From NCBI GenBank assembly GCA_963788085.1, contig CAWBFS010000060.1, positions 1 through 64,000 of the forward strand: a stretch of DNA of 64,000 nt, written 5' to 3'. The position numbers and the translations under genes were made by a program. The notes beneath the pieces were generated by a model, which was given only the letters and a program-made list of their open reading frames with translations, made no database searches and had not been told where the DNA came from. Each line of letters begins with the position of its first letter. The first letter of the stretch is position 1. This DNA comes from AP-15 sp963788085 (lineage in GTDB: Bacteria; Pseudomonadota; Alphaproteobacteria; ATCC43930; CGMCC-115725). Positions 21,240 through 30,654 of this stretch are shown here, piece after piece.

Positions 21240-21668
21240 ATGTTTCTTGACTTCGGCATGTCGGAGCTGTTGCTGATCGGGGTCGTGGCGCTCGTGTTCA
21301 TCGGACCGAAGGACCTGCCGAAGGCTCTGCGCGTCGCCGGCTTCTGGTTCAGAAAGGCGCGTACCTTGTCACGCGAGTTTCAGACCAGCGTCGAGCAGAT
21401 GATCCGGGAGGCCGAACTGGACGAAATGCGGCAGGAGCTGAAGAAGGCCACCGAGATCGATCTCGAAAAACAGTTTCGCGAGACGATCGATCCGACCGGC
21501 AGCCTTGCCGAGAGCCTGAAGCCACCGGAGCTGCCGAAATTCTCCGATCTCTCGGCCGCGTCGGCTCCCGAACCTCCGACGCAGGCGGCCGAGGCGGCCG
21601 AGCCCGCGGTGCCAACCATCGCACCGCCACATGACGCCAGTCAGGACACCGTGCCGCTAAAGCAGTGA
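21240..21668 (+). CDS. tatB: Sec-independent translocase subunit TatB
   Basis: TatB with TatC forms the receptor for twin-arginine signal peptides in the inner membrane. MFLDFGMSELLLIGVVALVF is the single N-terminal helix, and FIGPKDLPKALR is the conserved hinge and amphipathic helix start. An acidic amphipathic helix and a Pro/Ala-rich tail follow. At 142 residues it is TatB- rather than TatA-sized. No tatA lies just upstream, where only the 113-base scpB-tatB gap is found. tatC follows after 69 bases. Confidence 0.88.
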   Translation: MFLDFGMSELLLIGVVALVFIGPKDLPKALRVAGFWFRKARTLSREFQTSVEQMIREAELDEMRQELKKATEIDLEKQFRETIDPTGSLAESLKPPELPKFSDLSAASAPEPPTQAAEAAEPAVPTIAPPHDASQDTVPLKQ

Positions 21669-21737
21669 AGGCCGCTTCGAGTCAGCATCCTTCAGTGACG
21701 ATGTCGGTGCATGTTTAGCGCCCTTTAGGGAACGGTT

Positions 21738-22571
21738 GTGGACGACGACAGGGAAGCCGAGCTCGAAGAAGGCAGGATGCCGCTCCTCGATCACTTGATC
21801 GAGCTGCGCAACCGGCTGATGTGGGCGATCGGCGCGGTCCTCGTCGCGTTTCTGATCTGCTACCAATTCAAGGAGCGCATCTATGGCTTTCTGGTGCATC
21901 CGCTGGCGGTCATTTTCGAGGGGCAGACCGGGCGGCATCTGATCTACACCGGTCTGACCGAGGCCTTTTTCACTTACGTCAAGGTGTCGTTCTGGGCGGG
22001 GCTCTGCCTCGCTTTCCCGATCGTCGCCAGCCAGATCTGGAAGTTCGTCGCGCCCGGGCTCTACAAGAACGAACGTCGCGCCTTCTATCCCTATCTCTTC
22101 GCCACTCCGGTCTTGTTCGCGATGGGCGCGGCTCTCGCCTACTTTGTGGTGATCCCGGTTGCCTGGCGCTTCTTCGTCAGCTTCGAGACGCCGGCCGGCG
22201 CCGACGGCGGACTTCCGATCGTCCTCGAGGCAAAGGTCAACGAATACCTGTCGTTGGTCATGACCCTGCTCTTCGCCTTTGGCGTCGCCTTTCAGCTGCC
22301 GGTGCTGCTTACCTTGATGGCGCGTGTGGGTCTGGTTACTTCGGCCGGGCTCGCATCCAAACGACGCTACGCCATTGTCATCATGTTCGTCGTTGCCGCG
22401 GTATTGACGCCGCCGGATATCATCAGCCAGACGAGCCTCGCGATACCTTTGATTATTTTGTTTGAGGCCTCGATTATCTCGTGCCGGATGGTGGAGAAGG
22501 CGCGCGCCAAGCGTGAGGCCGCAGAGGAAGCCGAACTCGCCGGCAAAGGGAAGCCCGCCGCCGGAACGTGA
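21738..22571 (+). CDS. tatC: Sec-independent translocase subunit TatC
   Basis: TatC is the six-helix core of the twin-arginine export receptor. MPLLDHLIELRNRLMWAIGA holds the conserved ELRxRL. FFTYVKVSFWAGLCLAFPIV, QIWKFVAPGLYKNERR and the conserved Glu/Lys loop are present, and so is VLTPPDIISQTSLAIPL. The frame is unbroken over 277 residues, the usual length plus a charged C-terminal tail. The start codon may be the GTG at 21738, read as Met. It is the partner of tatB upstream. Confidence 0.95.
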   Translation: MDDDREAELEEGRMPLLDHLIELRNRLMWAIGAVLVAFLICYQFKERIYGFLVHPLAVIFEGQTGRHLIYTGLTEAFFTYVKVSFWAGLCLAFPIVASQIWKFVAPGLYKNERRAFYPYLFATPVLFAMGAALAYFVVIPVAWRFFVSFETPAGADGGLPIVLEAKVNEYLSLVMTLLFAFGVAFQLPVLLTLMARVGLVTSAGLASKRRYAIVIMFVVAAVLTPPDIISQTSLAIPLIILFEASIISCRMVEKARAKREAAEEAELAGKGKPAAGT

Positions 22572-22642
22572 CGAGCGCGGGCCGGATGGACGAGAGGCGT
22601 GCGGCTCTTTATATCCGGGCCCATGCTTATGCCGCTCCCTTT

Positions 22643-22697
22643 GTCATCGCCGGCTTGACCAGCTCCAGGAGATGCTCGGGTCAAGCCCGGGCATGAC
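22643..22697. repeat. Intergenic palindromic repeat (gtcatcgccgg...ccgggcatgac type)
   Basis: The 55-base element starts gtcatcgccggcttgacc and ends gggtcaagcccgggcatgac, with complementary arms. The same family occurs at 35600-35640 and 47523-47613. It lies between tatC and serS and may form a hairpin in the transcript. Confidence 0.65.
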
Positions 22698-22709
22698 GCT
22701 CTTCGATGC

Positions 22710-23985
22710 ATGATCTCGAGATGGCTTCGTGACAATCCGACGGAATTCGACCGCGGCCTAACGCGGCGCGGTTTGCCGCCGTACGCCGCGGAGATCTTGG
22801 CGCTCGATCAGGTCGTGGCGTGCCGCCGAAACTCGTGCCCAGGAAGCGCAGGCCAGGCGCAACCGCGTCGCCCGGGAGATCGGCGCCGCCAAGAAACTCG
22901 GCGAGGACATAGCGCCGTTGCTGCGCCAGACGGGCGAGGACAGGGAAGTCGAAGCCCAAGCCGGCGCGGAGGCGGCGCGACTGCGCGCCCAAATCGACGA
23001 GATCCTCGCCGGTCTCCCGAACCTGCCGGCCGAAGAGGTGCCGGACGGCCCGGACGAAACCGCCAATCGGGTGGTGCGCCATCATGGCGAGCCGCCGCGT
23101 TTCGAATTCGCACCATTGTCTCATGAAGCGGTCGGCGAACGGCTCGGCATGATGGATTTTGCGCGCGCCGGGAAGTTGTCCGGGTCCCGATTCGTCGTTC
23201 TGCGCGGCGCGCTCGCCCGGCTCGAGCGGGCGCTCGGCCAGTTCATGCTCGATCTCCATACGTCCGAGTTCGGCTATACCGAAGTGTCTCCGCCGCTGCT
23301 GGTCCGCGACGAAGCGGTGTTCGGGGTTGGCCAGCTCCCGAAATTTGCCGAGGATATGTTCCGCACAACCGACGGCTATTGGCTGGTCCCGACCGCCGAA
23401 GTGCCGCTCACCAATCTGGTGGCGGGCGAAATCATCGACGAAGGCGTCCTGCCGCTGCGCTACACAGCGTGGACGCCATGCTTTCGCTCGGAGGCCGGCG
23501 CGGCGGGCAAGGACACCCGCGGCATGATCCGCCAGCATCAGTTTAAAAAAGTCGAGCTGGTCTCGGTTGTCCGCCCGGATGATTCCTCGGCCGAGCACGA
23601 ACGCATGACCGCGTGCGCCGAGGAAGTGCTGAAGCGCCTCGGCCTCGCCTACCGGGTGGTGCTGCTGTCGACCGGCGACATGGGATTTGCCGCGCAAAAG
23701 ACCTATGACATCGAGGTTTGGCTGCCGGGGCAGGGGACCTATCGCGAGATCTCCAGCTGCTCGAATTGCGGCGCGTTCCAGGCCTTGCGCATGAAGGCGC
23801 GCTATCGCCCCGCCGAGGGAAGAGGGACATTGCCGGTCCATACCCTCAACGGCTCTGGTCTCGCGATTGGGCGCACCCTGATCGCGATCCTGGAGAACTT
23901 CCAGCGGCACAACGGCACCGTGGTGCTCCCGCCGGTGTTGCAGCCCTATATGGGAGGCCAGGAGGTCATCGAACCCGATGGCTGA
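22710..23985 (+). CDS. serS: Seryl-tRNA synthetase (one frameshift near the N-terminus)
   Basis: SerRS charges tRNA-Ser. The start MISRWLRDNPTEFDRGLTRR is close to the usual MHDxxxIRDNPE form. An ATG at 22706 in another frame would give MHDL, so the first codons may also hold an indel. A break near 22815 leads into the coiled-coil arm (RRNRVAREIGAAKKLGED-like). The catalytic core is uninterrupted: LVPTAEVPLTNLVAGEI, motif 2 CFRSEAGAAGKDTRGMIRQH, and motif 3 GSGLAIGRTLIAILENFQ. Length is ~425 residues. It overlaps surE by 8 bases. Confidence 0.93.
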
Positions 23986-24761
23986 CGGGCGCATCGAACT
24001 CGCCAAAGCCCGCATTCTCGTCACCAACGACGACGGCATCGGGTCGCCCGGTATCAAACTGTTGGAGGAGATCGCGCGCGATCTCTCACCCGACGTCTGG
24101 GTCGTCGCGCCCGAGCAGGAGCAGAGCGCCGCCAGCCACTCGCTGACGACAAGGCGCCCGTTGCGCATGTCGGAGTTGGCGGAGCGGCGCTACGCCGTGG
24201 ACGGGACGCCGACAGATTGCGTGATGCTTGGCGATCAAGCACCTGCTTCGCGAGCACCGTCCGGACCTCGTCCTTTCCGGAGTCAATGGCGGCGGCAATG
24301 TCGGAGAGGATCTGACCTATTCGGGGACCGTCGCGGCGGCGATGGAAGCGACGTTGCTCGACATCCCGGCGATCGCGCTGAGCCAGCATTTCATCGACGG
24401 CGAGCCTGTACCCTGGCACACCGCCGCGCGTTTCGCGCCCGAGGTGATCCGGCGGTTGACCCGGCTGCCCTGGCCGGAGCACACCCTGATGAACATCAAT
24501 TTCCCGGCCGCGGCTCCCGAAGACGTCCGCGGCATCGCGGTGACCAGCCAAGGCAAGCGCGCGATCGCCGACAATCTGAGCGAGCGCCTCGATCCTCGTG
24601 GCAGGCCCTATTATTGGATTGGCCCAGTGCGCGAGGACGGGTTTGCCGAGCCTGGCACCGATTTGGCTGCGATCAACGAGAAGCGGGTTTCGGTCACCCC
24701 GATCTACCTCAACCTGACCAACGTTCCTGTCCTCGCGTCTCTGAAAAAGGTCTTCGGGTGA
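23978..24761 (+). CDS. surE: 5'/3'-nucleotidase SurE (one frameshift)
   Basis: SurE is a metal-dependent nucleoside monophosphatase linked to stationary-phase survival. ARILVTNDDGIGSPGIKLLE carries the two metal-binding Asp residues. VVAPEQEQSAASHSLTTRRP is the second conserved block. A break near 24230 leads to LVLSGVNGGGNVGEDLTYSG with the Asn ligand and HTLMNINFP. The reconstructed length of ~260 residues fits. SurE followed by pcm is a classic pair, found here in the same order with a 34-base gap. Confidence 0.93.
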
Positions 24762-24795
24762 CGCCTGGTCGCGCCGGCCCAGGATCGAGCCGGGC

Positions 24796-25449
24796 TTGAT
24801 CCAGAAAAAACTGCGTCTCCTGATGGAGCTGCGTCGCGCCGGGATCTGCGATACGCGGGTGCTCGGCGCCATCGAAAAGACCCCGCGAGAAAAATTCGTG
24901 CCGGCTTCGTTCGAGGACCAGGCCTATGAGAACATGGCCCTGCCGATCGGCAATGCGCAGACGGTGAGCCAGCCCTATGTGGTGGCGCTGATGACCGAGA
25001 AGCTCGAGGTCGGAGAACGGCAGAACGTCCTCGAGATCGGAACGGGTTCCGGTTACCAGACCGCGGTTTTGGCTGCCCTCTGCCGACGTGTCTTTACGAT
25101 CGAACGTCACCGCGAACTGTTGCGCGATGCCGAGCGCCGGTTTGAAGAGCTGCGCCTGCGTAATATCGTGTGCCGATTCGGCGACGGCACGAAAGGTTGG
25201 CCCGAGCAGGCGCCCTACGAGCGAGTGCTTGTGACCGCCGCGGCTCCGGACGTGCCGGCAATCCTCGTGGACTCCCTTGCACCCGGCGGCATCCTCGTAG
25301 CGCCGGTCGGCGAGGATCACCGCGACCAGCAGCTCGTTCGCATCCGCCGCGAAGACGACCGGTTTTCGACCGAGGATCTCGGTCTCGTCCGGTTTGTCCC
25401 GCTCGTCGCCGGGCTGCCGCGCCGGCCCGCGGACCAGGGCTTGACATGA
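24796..25449 (+). CDS. pcm: Protein-L-isoaspartate O-methyltransferase
   Basis: Pcm uses SAM to methylate isoaspartyl residues, starting repair of aged proteins. LRLLMELRRAGICDTRVLGA is the N-terminal block. PREKFVP, LPIGNAQTVSQPYVVALMTE and the SAM site VLEIGTGSGYQTAVLAALC are followed by ERVLVTAAAPDVPAIL. The apparent start is a TTG at 24796 with little ribosome site. The GTG at 24758, overlapping the surE stop, is cut off by a TGA after 13 codons, so a base may be missing and the real start may be that GTG. Confidence 0.93.
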   Translation: MIQKKLRLLMELRRAGICDTRVLGAIEKTPREKFVPASFEDQAYENMALPIGNAQTVSQPYVVALMTEKLEVGERQNVLEIGTGSGYQTAVLAALCRRVFTIERHRELLRDAERRFEELRLRNIVCRFGDGTKGWPEQAPYERVLVTAAAPDVPAILVDSLAPGGILVAPVGEDHRDQQLVRIRREDDRFSTEDLGLVRFVPLVAGLPRRPADQGLT

Positions 25450-25510
25450 TTTTTCGTTGGCGTACCAAATAGTCGAGGTTGTTGCGCGTCGGGGGGCGTG
25501 CCGGGGGAAG

Positions 25511-26494
25511 ATGACAATTCATAACGGCGCGTGGCGCGGTTTGCGGTCCGCGTCTTGGCTTGTGGCGACGCTTGGTTGTGCCCTCGCGGCCTGCGCTCCG
25601 CGGGTGGAGGGCCCGGCGCCGGTGGTCGGCGGCCCCGCGCCGGTGGAACGTGGCCCGCAGACGATCACCATCCAGCGCGGGCAGACCTTATCCGAGATCG
25701 CCCACAACTACCAGGTCCCGATGCGGGTGATTGCCGAGGCTAACGGTCTGTCGCCGCCGTATCACATTCAGGTTGGGCGAACGCTCGTCATTCCGGGCGC
25801 CGGCCCGCCGCGCCTCGCTGCGGCGCCCGCATCGGTCGCGGCTCTGCCTCCCGCACCACGGCCGGGGGTTCCCCAGTCCCTGACGGGGCCCGATCTCCCG
25901 CCGCCGGTCGCCCTGGAACATCCGTCGGTTCCGGCTGTGGCATTGGCCCCGCCTGCCGCGCCGCCGGAGGCCAAGCCCGGCCCCGCGGCAACGTCGCCCG
26001 CGATCTCCGCGGCGCCACCGCCCCCCGAGGTCCCCGAGAGCCCGGATTTGGGTAGCGCCGCGACCCCCCCGGCTGCTGGCGCCGGCGCGTTTCTCTGGCC
26101 GGTTCGTGGCCACATCCTTGCAACCTACGGTTCAAAATCCGACGGCACACACAATGACGGCATCAACATCGCTGCGCCGCGCGGCACGGCAGTACAAGCC
26201 GTCGACGCCGGCGTCGTCGCCTATGCCGGGAACGAGCTGCGCGGGTACGGCAATCTGGTTCTCGTCAAGCATGCCAATGGCTGGATCTCGGCTTATGCCC
26301 ATTGCGATGCGATCCTCGTCAAGCGCGGCGAAAAGGTCGAGCGCGGCCAGGTGATTGCGCGGGTCGGCTCGACCGGCAATGTCAGCGAGCCGCAGCTGCA
26401 TTTCGAGCTTCGCCGCGGTCAACACGCCGTCGATCCGCGCGAATTTATGCCTCCGTTGCCGACCGCGATGACAAGGGATTCGCGGTCGAGCTGA
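25511..26494 (+). CDS. Lipoprotein with LysM and degenerate M23 (LytM) domain, NlpD/EnvC-like
   Basis: The signal sequence ends in LGCALAACAPR, a lipobox with Cys as lipidation site (residue ~34). A LysM domain follows (TITIQRGQTLSEIAHNYQVP to VGRTLVIPG, ~residues 55-100). After a Pro/Ala-rich linker of ~110 residues comes an M23 domain (~residues 205-320: FLWPVRGHILATYGSKSDG, GNLVLVKHANGWISAYAHCD, QLHFELRRGQ). The zinc site is incomplete. The HxxxD motif reads HNDGIN and the HxH motif reads QLH. By analogy with NlpD/EnvC it is more likely an amidase activator than a peptidase. It follows pcm by 61 bases, a common alphaproteobacterial order. Confidence 0.85.
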   Translation: MTIHNGAWRGLRSASWLVATLGCALAACAPRVEGPAPVVGGPAPVERGPQTITIQRGQTLSEIAHNYQVPMRVIAEANGLSPPYHIQVGRTLVIPGAGPPRLAAAPASVAALPPAPRPGVPQSLTGPDLPPPVALEHPSVPAVALAPPAAPPEAKPGPAATSPAISAAPPPPEVPESPDLGSAATPPAAGAGAFLWPVRGHILATYGSKSDGTHNDGINIAAPRGTAVQAVDAGVVAYAGNELRGYGNLVLVKHANGWISAYAHCDAILVKRGEKVERGQVIARVGSTGNVSEPQLHFELRRGQHAVDPREFMPPLPTAMTRDSRSS

Positions 26495-26531
26495 GAAAAC
26501 CGGGTCTGCACAACAGGATCGATGCACTTTC

Positions 26532-26692
26532 GCTGTTCTGGCTGTTCGCCGCAGCAAATTATCGGCCACGCACATATCGAGTTCCGCAGAAACCCTGGGC
26601 CACCGACGATCATAGACGCGAAAGAACAGCGTGGAAGCTGGCTGTTGCTTCGCTGTTATTCGCTGTTCTTGACAGTGCAAATAACAGCGAGA
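26532..26692. repeat. Interspersed repeat, copy 1
   Basis: This ~160-base sequence aligns by eye with 58128-58274. Shared landmarks in order are gctgtt..t..gctgtt, gcagc(a/g)aattatc(g/a)gcca, cgc(a/g)gaaa(c/t)cctgggcc, gaacgaaagaacag-like, ttcgctgtt and aacagcga. Both copies begin a few dozen bases after a plus-strand gene. Confidence 0.7.
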
Positions 26693-27397
26693 GGCGGTTA
26701 CAAAAGCGAACAGGTTCAGGACGTCGTTCAAAAGACGACCCGCATATCCGAAACATTTCCCTCTCCGCCCCGAGGGCGGAGAGGGGTAAAGGCTCGCGAA
26801 AGATGAGCGCCATCCGAAATCTGTGCATGCCCCAGCGCGGAAGCGGGGTCCACAAGGCAACCGCTGCGGCTTCGTCGCCCTGGATCCCCGCTTTCGCGGG
26901 GATGACGACAACGAGCGGTAACCCATGAGGTTTCGCGATTCATTCCTGGTCAAGGTCTAACGCGAAGCGATCATCGCGGCCGTGTGCATACCATGCGATC
27001 TTGTCAAAAATATGAATTTAGCAAGCCATCGTTGGGGCAGTAAGCGCTTTCGCTCCATACGAAAAAGTTTTGTATCTAGACTATTGCTCCCCCGTACTGG
27101 CGCACGATCGCGACAGCCGGTTTTAGGCGATGCCGACCCGCCGCGCTCGTCAACATGCCGCGCTCGTCAACATAAGGTGCGCTCGAGCGGCGATCCGCCT
27201 CACGACATCTTCAGGGTCAATATCTCCCGCATGCGGCACGACCGGCAAGCGTTCTGTGGCTTCTTCTGCAACCTCTGGTTAAAGCCGTTGTAGATCGCTA
27301 TCCGGCAATTTTCCGTGCGAGTTCAACACCGGCCGGGCGGTCGAGCCGCCCTTGATGAAACTGAGGGAGTGCAGTTGAAGTCCGCAAGAGACACGCT

Positions 27398-27481
27398 GTC
27401 ATTGCGAGCAAAGCGACGCGATCCCGTCCCAGCTGCGTTAGCCGATCGAGATTGCTTCGTCGCTCCGCTCCTCGCACTGAC
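27398..27481. repeat. Palindromic repeat (gtcattgcgag type), copy 1
   Basis: It starts gtcattgcgagcaaagcgac and ends gattgcttcgtcgctccgctcctcgcactgac, so its ends are complementary. Other copies are at 49350-49435 and 53646-53734. Confidence 0.7.
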
Positions 27482-27578
27482 TGGGTGCCGTTTCATGTGA
27501 TATCGGAACTCAAAGCCTGGTCCGCGGCCCCGCGTCGGATCAATCTGAACTGTGTCCGGGCGCTGGCCGCGGCCGCGA

Positions 27579-28443
27579 TCATGCGAGGGGTTTGCCGAGG
27601 CGGCCGGCGAGGTCCTGGATGAATTGCCAGGCGACGCGGCCCGAGCGGGAGCCGCGGGTGATCGACCACTCGGCGGCCTCGGCCCGCAATTGATCGGGCG
27701 GCAGATCGAGCCCGTAACGCTCGGCGTAGCCCCTGACGATCGCGTGGTAGGTCTCCTGGTCGATGCTGTGGAAGCCGAGCCACAGGCCGAAGCGGTCCGA
27801 CATCGAGACGCCTTCCTCGACCGCTTCGCCCGGGTTGATCGCGGTCGAGCGCTCGTTCTCGATCATGTCGCGCGGCATCAGATGGCGGCGATTCGATGTT
27901 GCGTAGAGTACGACATTCGCCGGCCGCCCCTCGATGCCGCCCTCGAGGACCGCCTTCAGGGATTTGTAGCTCGTGTCGTGCTGGTCGAACGACAGGTCGT
28001 CGCAGAACAACAGGCAGCGGCGCGAGCTCGTGCGCAGCAGCGACAAGAGGTGCGGGCAAGCTCGGGATGTCTTCCCGATGGATTTCGACCAGCGCCAGGG
28101 CGCGCGGATGTTGGTCGTTGACGGCGGCGTGCGCGGCTTTGATGAGCGAACTCTTGCCGGTCCCGCGGGCGCCCCACAGCAATACGTTGTTGGCGGGGAG
28201 GCCCGCGGCGAAGCGCTCGGTATTGTCGAGCAGGATGTCGCGGACCCGGTCGATGCCGCGCAAGAGCCCGATCTCGATGCGGTTTACCTGGTGAACCGGC
28301 TCGAGCCAGCCGCGGTCGGCATGCCACACGAAGGCGTCGCTGCCTTCCAGCTCGTTGGGAAGTGCGGCGGGAGGGGCCAGGCGCTCCAGCGCAGCGGCGA
28401 TGCGATTGAGCAAAGGCAGCAAATCGGGATCGGTCTTCGGCAA
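27579..28443 (-). CDS. DUF815 family P-loop ATPase (one frameshift)
   Basis: It is an AAA-like ATPase of the DUF815 family, found throughout Alphaproteobacteria beside yajC/secDF. VLLWGARGTGKSSLIKAAHA is the Walker A. After a break near 28055 CLLFCDDLSFDQHDTSYKSL is the Walker B region, and NVVLYATSNRRHLMPRDM a sensor-type block. The tail is VAWQFIQDLAGRLGKPLA. The start MPKTDPDLLPLLNRIAAALE gives ~287 residues, as expected. Its cellular role is not established. It is transcribed away from yajC. Confidence 0.85.
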
Positions 28444-28627
28444 GTCTGGATCCTGAGGTCAGGGAGAAGCCGACGCTACCACAGGGGCCGCGGACCGCGA
28501 ACCCGGCTCGGCATTGCCCTTTAACCGGGCATCGGGTACCAATTGGCCTGCCGCACGCCAGCACCATATCACGGTTACGGCGGCCGCCCGTCACGGAAGC
28601 GGCATGCGATTTTGAGGCGCCATCCTA

Positions 28628-29008
28628 ATGTGGATATCCACGGCTTATGCCCAGGGTGCGGGCATATTTGATCAGAACGCACTGGTCCAGTTTCTGCCGC
28701 TGATCCTGATCTTCGTCGTCTTCTACTTCCTTCTGATTCGCCCACAGCAGCGCAAGGCCAAGGATCAGAAGACTATGCTCGACGCACTGCGGCGCGGCGA
28801 TCGGGTGGTGACCGGGGGCGGGATCATCGGGACCGTGGCACGGGTCGACAACCCGGAGGAAGTCGTCGTCGACATCGCCGAGAATGTGCGGGTTCGTGTA
28901 CTGCGCAGCACGATCACCACCGTTCTCGCCAAGCCCGACCCGGCCGCGGCCCGCGAGGCCGCCAAGCAAAAGACGGAGGCGCGGGCAAAGGTGGGGACTA
29001 AGGAGTGA
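28628..29008 (+). CDS. yajC: Preprotein translocase accessory subunit YajC
   Basis: YajC is a small inner-membrane protein co-purifying with SecDF. MWISTAYAQGAG is the short periplasmic start, and LPLILIFVVFYFLLIRPQQR is the single helix plus the highly conserved RPQQ. DALRRGDRVVTGGGIIGTVA follows. It is 126 residues long and sits 54 bases before secD, in the universal yajC-secD-secF order. The divergent promoter region with the ATPase gene is 184 bases. Confidence 0.95.
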   Translation: MWISTAYAQGAGIFDQNALVQFLPLILIFVVFYFLLIRPQQRKAKDQKTMLDALRRGDRVVTGGGIIGTVARVDNPEEVVVDIAENVRVRVLRSTITTVLAKPDPAAAREAAKQKTEARAKVGTKE

Positions 29009-29062
29009 CTGGGATTGGCATGCCAATACAGGGCTACCATTTCTGAATAACAAGTTGACGCG

Positions 29063-30641
29063 ATGCTGTATTTCGAAAATTGGAAGATTACCCTGATCTG
29101 CGCGGTGTGCGCGCTCGGTGTGCTGCTGTCATTGCCGAACTTGTTCAGCCCGTCCTTTCTCGCGCAACTGCCGAATTGGCTGCCGCACAAGCAGGTAGCG
29201 CTCGGGCTGGATTTGCGCGGCGGTTCCTATCTGCTCCTCGAGGTCGATGTCGCCGCAGCGCAGCGCGAGCGGCTCAACTCTATCATCGACAATGTGCGCA
29301 ACGCGCTGCGTGACGCCAATATCGGGTATACCGGGCTCAGCGTCGAAGGCGATGCGATCGTCTTCACGATCCGCGAGCCCGACCAGATCGAAGCCGCGCG
29401 CCAGGCCTTGCGCAAGATCGATCCGGACCTCACCGTCGAGATCGCCCCCGACGGCTCGGGAACGATGCGCTTCAGCACGGTTGCAACCGAGGCGCGGCGC
29501 CGGCAGGCAGTCGATCAGTCGATCGAGATCATCCGCCGGCGCATCGACGAGACCGGGACCAAGGAGCCGACGATCCAACGCGAGGGAGCGGACCGCATCC
29601 TCGTCCAGCTCCCGGGGGTGGACAATCCCGAGCATGTCAAGGCGCTGCTCGGCCGCACCGCCAAGCTGACGTTTCAGCTCGTCGATACCACGGTCTCGCT
29701 GGAGGACGCGCGCCGCGGCCGCCTGCCGCCCGGCGACGAAATCCTGCCGGCGGAGGAGGGCAGGGCAGGGCGCGCCGGGCCCGCCGCCTATGTCGTGCGC
29801 AAGCGCGTGATGGTCGGCGGCGACACCCTGGTCGACGCGCAGCCCGACCTTCCAGAACAACGAGCCGGTGGTCAGCTTCCGCTTCGATGCCGCCGGCGCC
29901 AAACGCTTTGGCGATGCGACGCGCGACAATGTCGGCAAGCCTTTCGCGATCGTTCTCGACAACAAGGTGATCAGCGCGCCGGTGATCCGCGAGCCGATCC
30001 TTGGCGGCAGCGGCATCATTTCCGGCAGCTTCACCGTCCAGTCGGCAAGCGACCTTGCGCTGCTGCTGCGGGCGGGCGCGCTGCCGGCGCCGATTACGAT
30101 CCTCGAGGAGCGGACGGTCGGCCCGGATCTCGGCGCCGATTCGATTCATGCGGGAGCGGTCGCCAGCATCGTCGGGGTCGCGCTGGTCGTCGTGTTTATG
30201 ATCCTGTTCTATGGATTATTCGGTGTCTTTGCCGATATCGCGCTGATCTTCAATCTGTGCCTGATGCTCGGCAGCCTGTCGCTGCTCGGCGCCACCTTGA
30301 CCTTGCCGGGGATCGCCGGCATTGCGCTGACCATGGGCATGGCGGTTGATGCGAATGTGCTGATTTACGAGCGCATCCGCGAAGAGGTCCGCGCCGGCCG
30401 CACCGTGCTGTCGGCGCTCGACGCCGGCTTCAAGCGCGCCTTCGGCACGATCCTCGACAGCCACGTGACGACCCTGGTCGCCGGCGCGCTGATGTTCTGG
30501 CTCGGCTCCGGCCCGGTCAAAGGCTTTGCCGTGACGCTCAGCATCGGCGTGCTGACCTCGCTGTTCTCGGCGATATTGGTGACCCGGCTGTTGATCGTCA
30601 CATGGCTGCGCGAATGGAAACCGAGGGCCATCCCGATTTGA
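29063..30641 (+). CDS. secD: Protein translocase subunit SecD (one frameshift)
   Basis: SecD uses the proton gradient to pull exported proteins out of the Sec channel. It shows N-terminal helix 1, then GLDLRGGSYLLLEVDVAAA, the P1 periplasmic domain (RRRIDETGTKEPTIQREG, ILVQLPGV) and a break near 29848. PVVSFRFDAAGAKRFGDATR, FAIVLDNKVISAPVI and the membrane core GIALTMGMAVDANVLIYERI follow. TILDSHVTTLVAGALMFWLG is the last conserved helix. Length after repair is ~525 residues, as expected. secF follows after 13 bases. Confidence 0.95.
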
Positions 30642-30654
30642 CCGTGAACACAAA

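Larger units (their letters stand above)
26495..27578. other. Gene-free stretch of about 1.1 kb with several repeats
   Basis: No convincing gene is visible. It holds a copy of a ~150-base interspersed repeat (26532-26692) and a C/G-rich hairpin near 26759-26786 (ccctctccgccccgagggcggagagggg). A second hairpin around 26884-26902 reads atccccgctttcgcggggat. A tandem duplication of gccgcgctcgtcaacat lies near 27140-27175, and a palindromic repeat at 27398-27481. The 103-codon open frame at 26982-27293 has no recognisable features. Confidence 0.6.

Noticed and set aside
26982..27293. 103-codon open frame in the repeat-rich gap
   Set aside because: No ribosome site, no recognisable motif, and it crosses a tandem duplication and repeat-like sequence.
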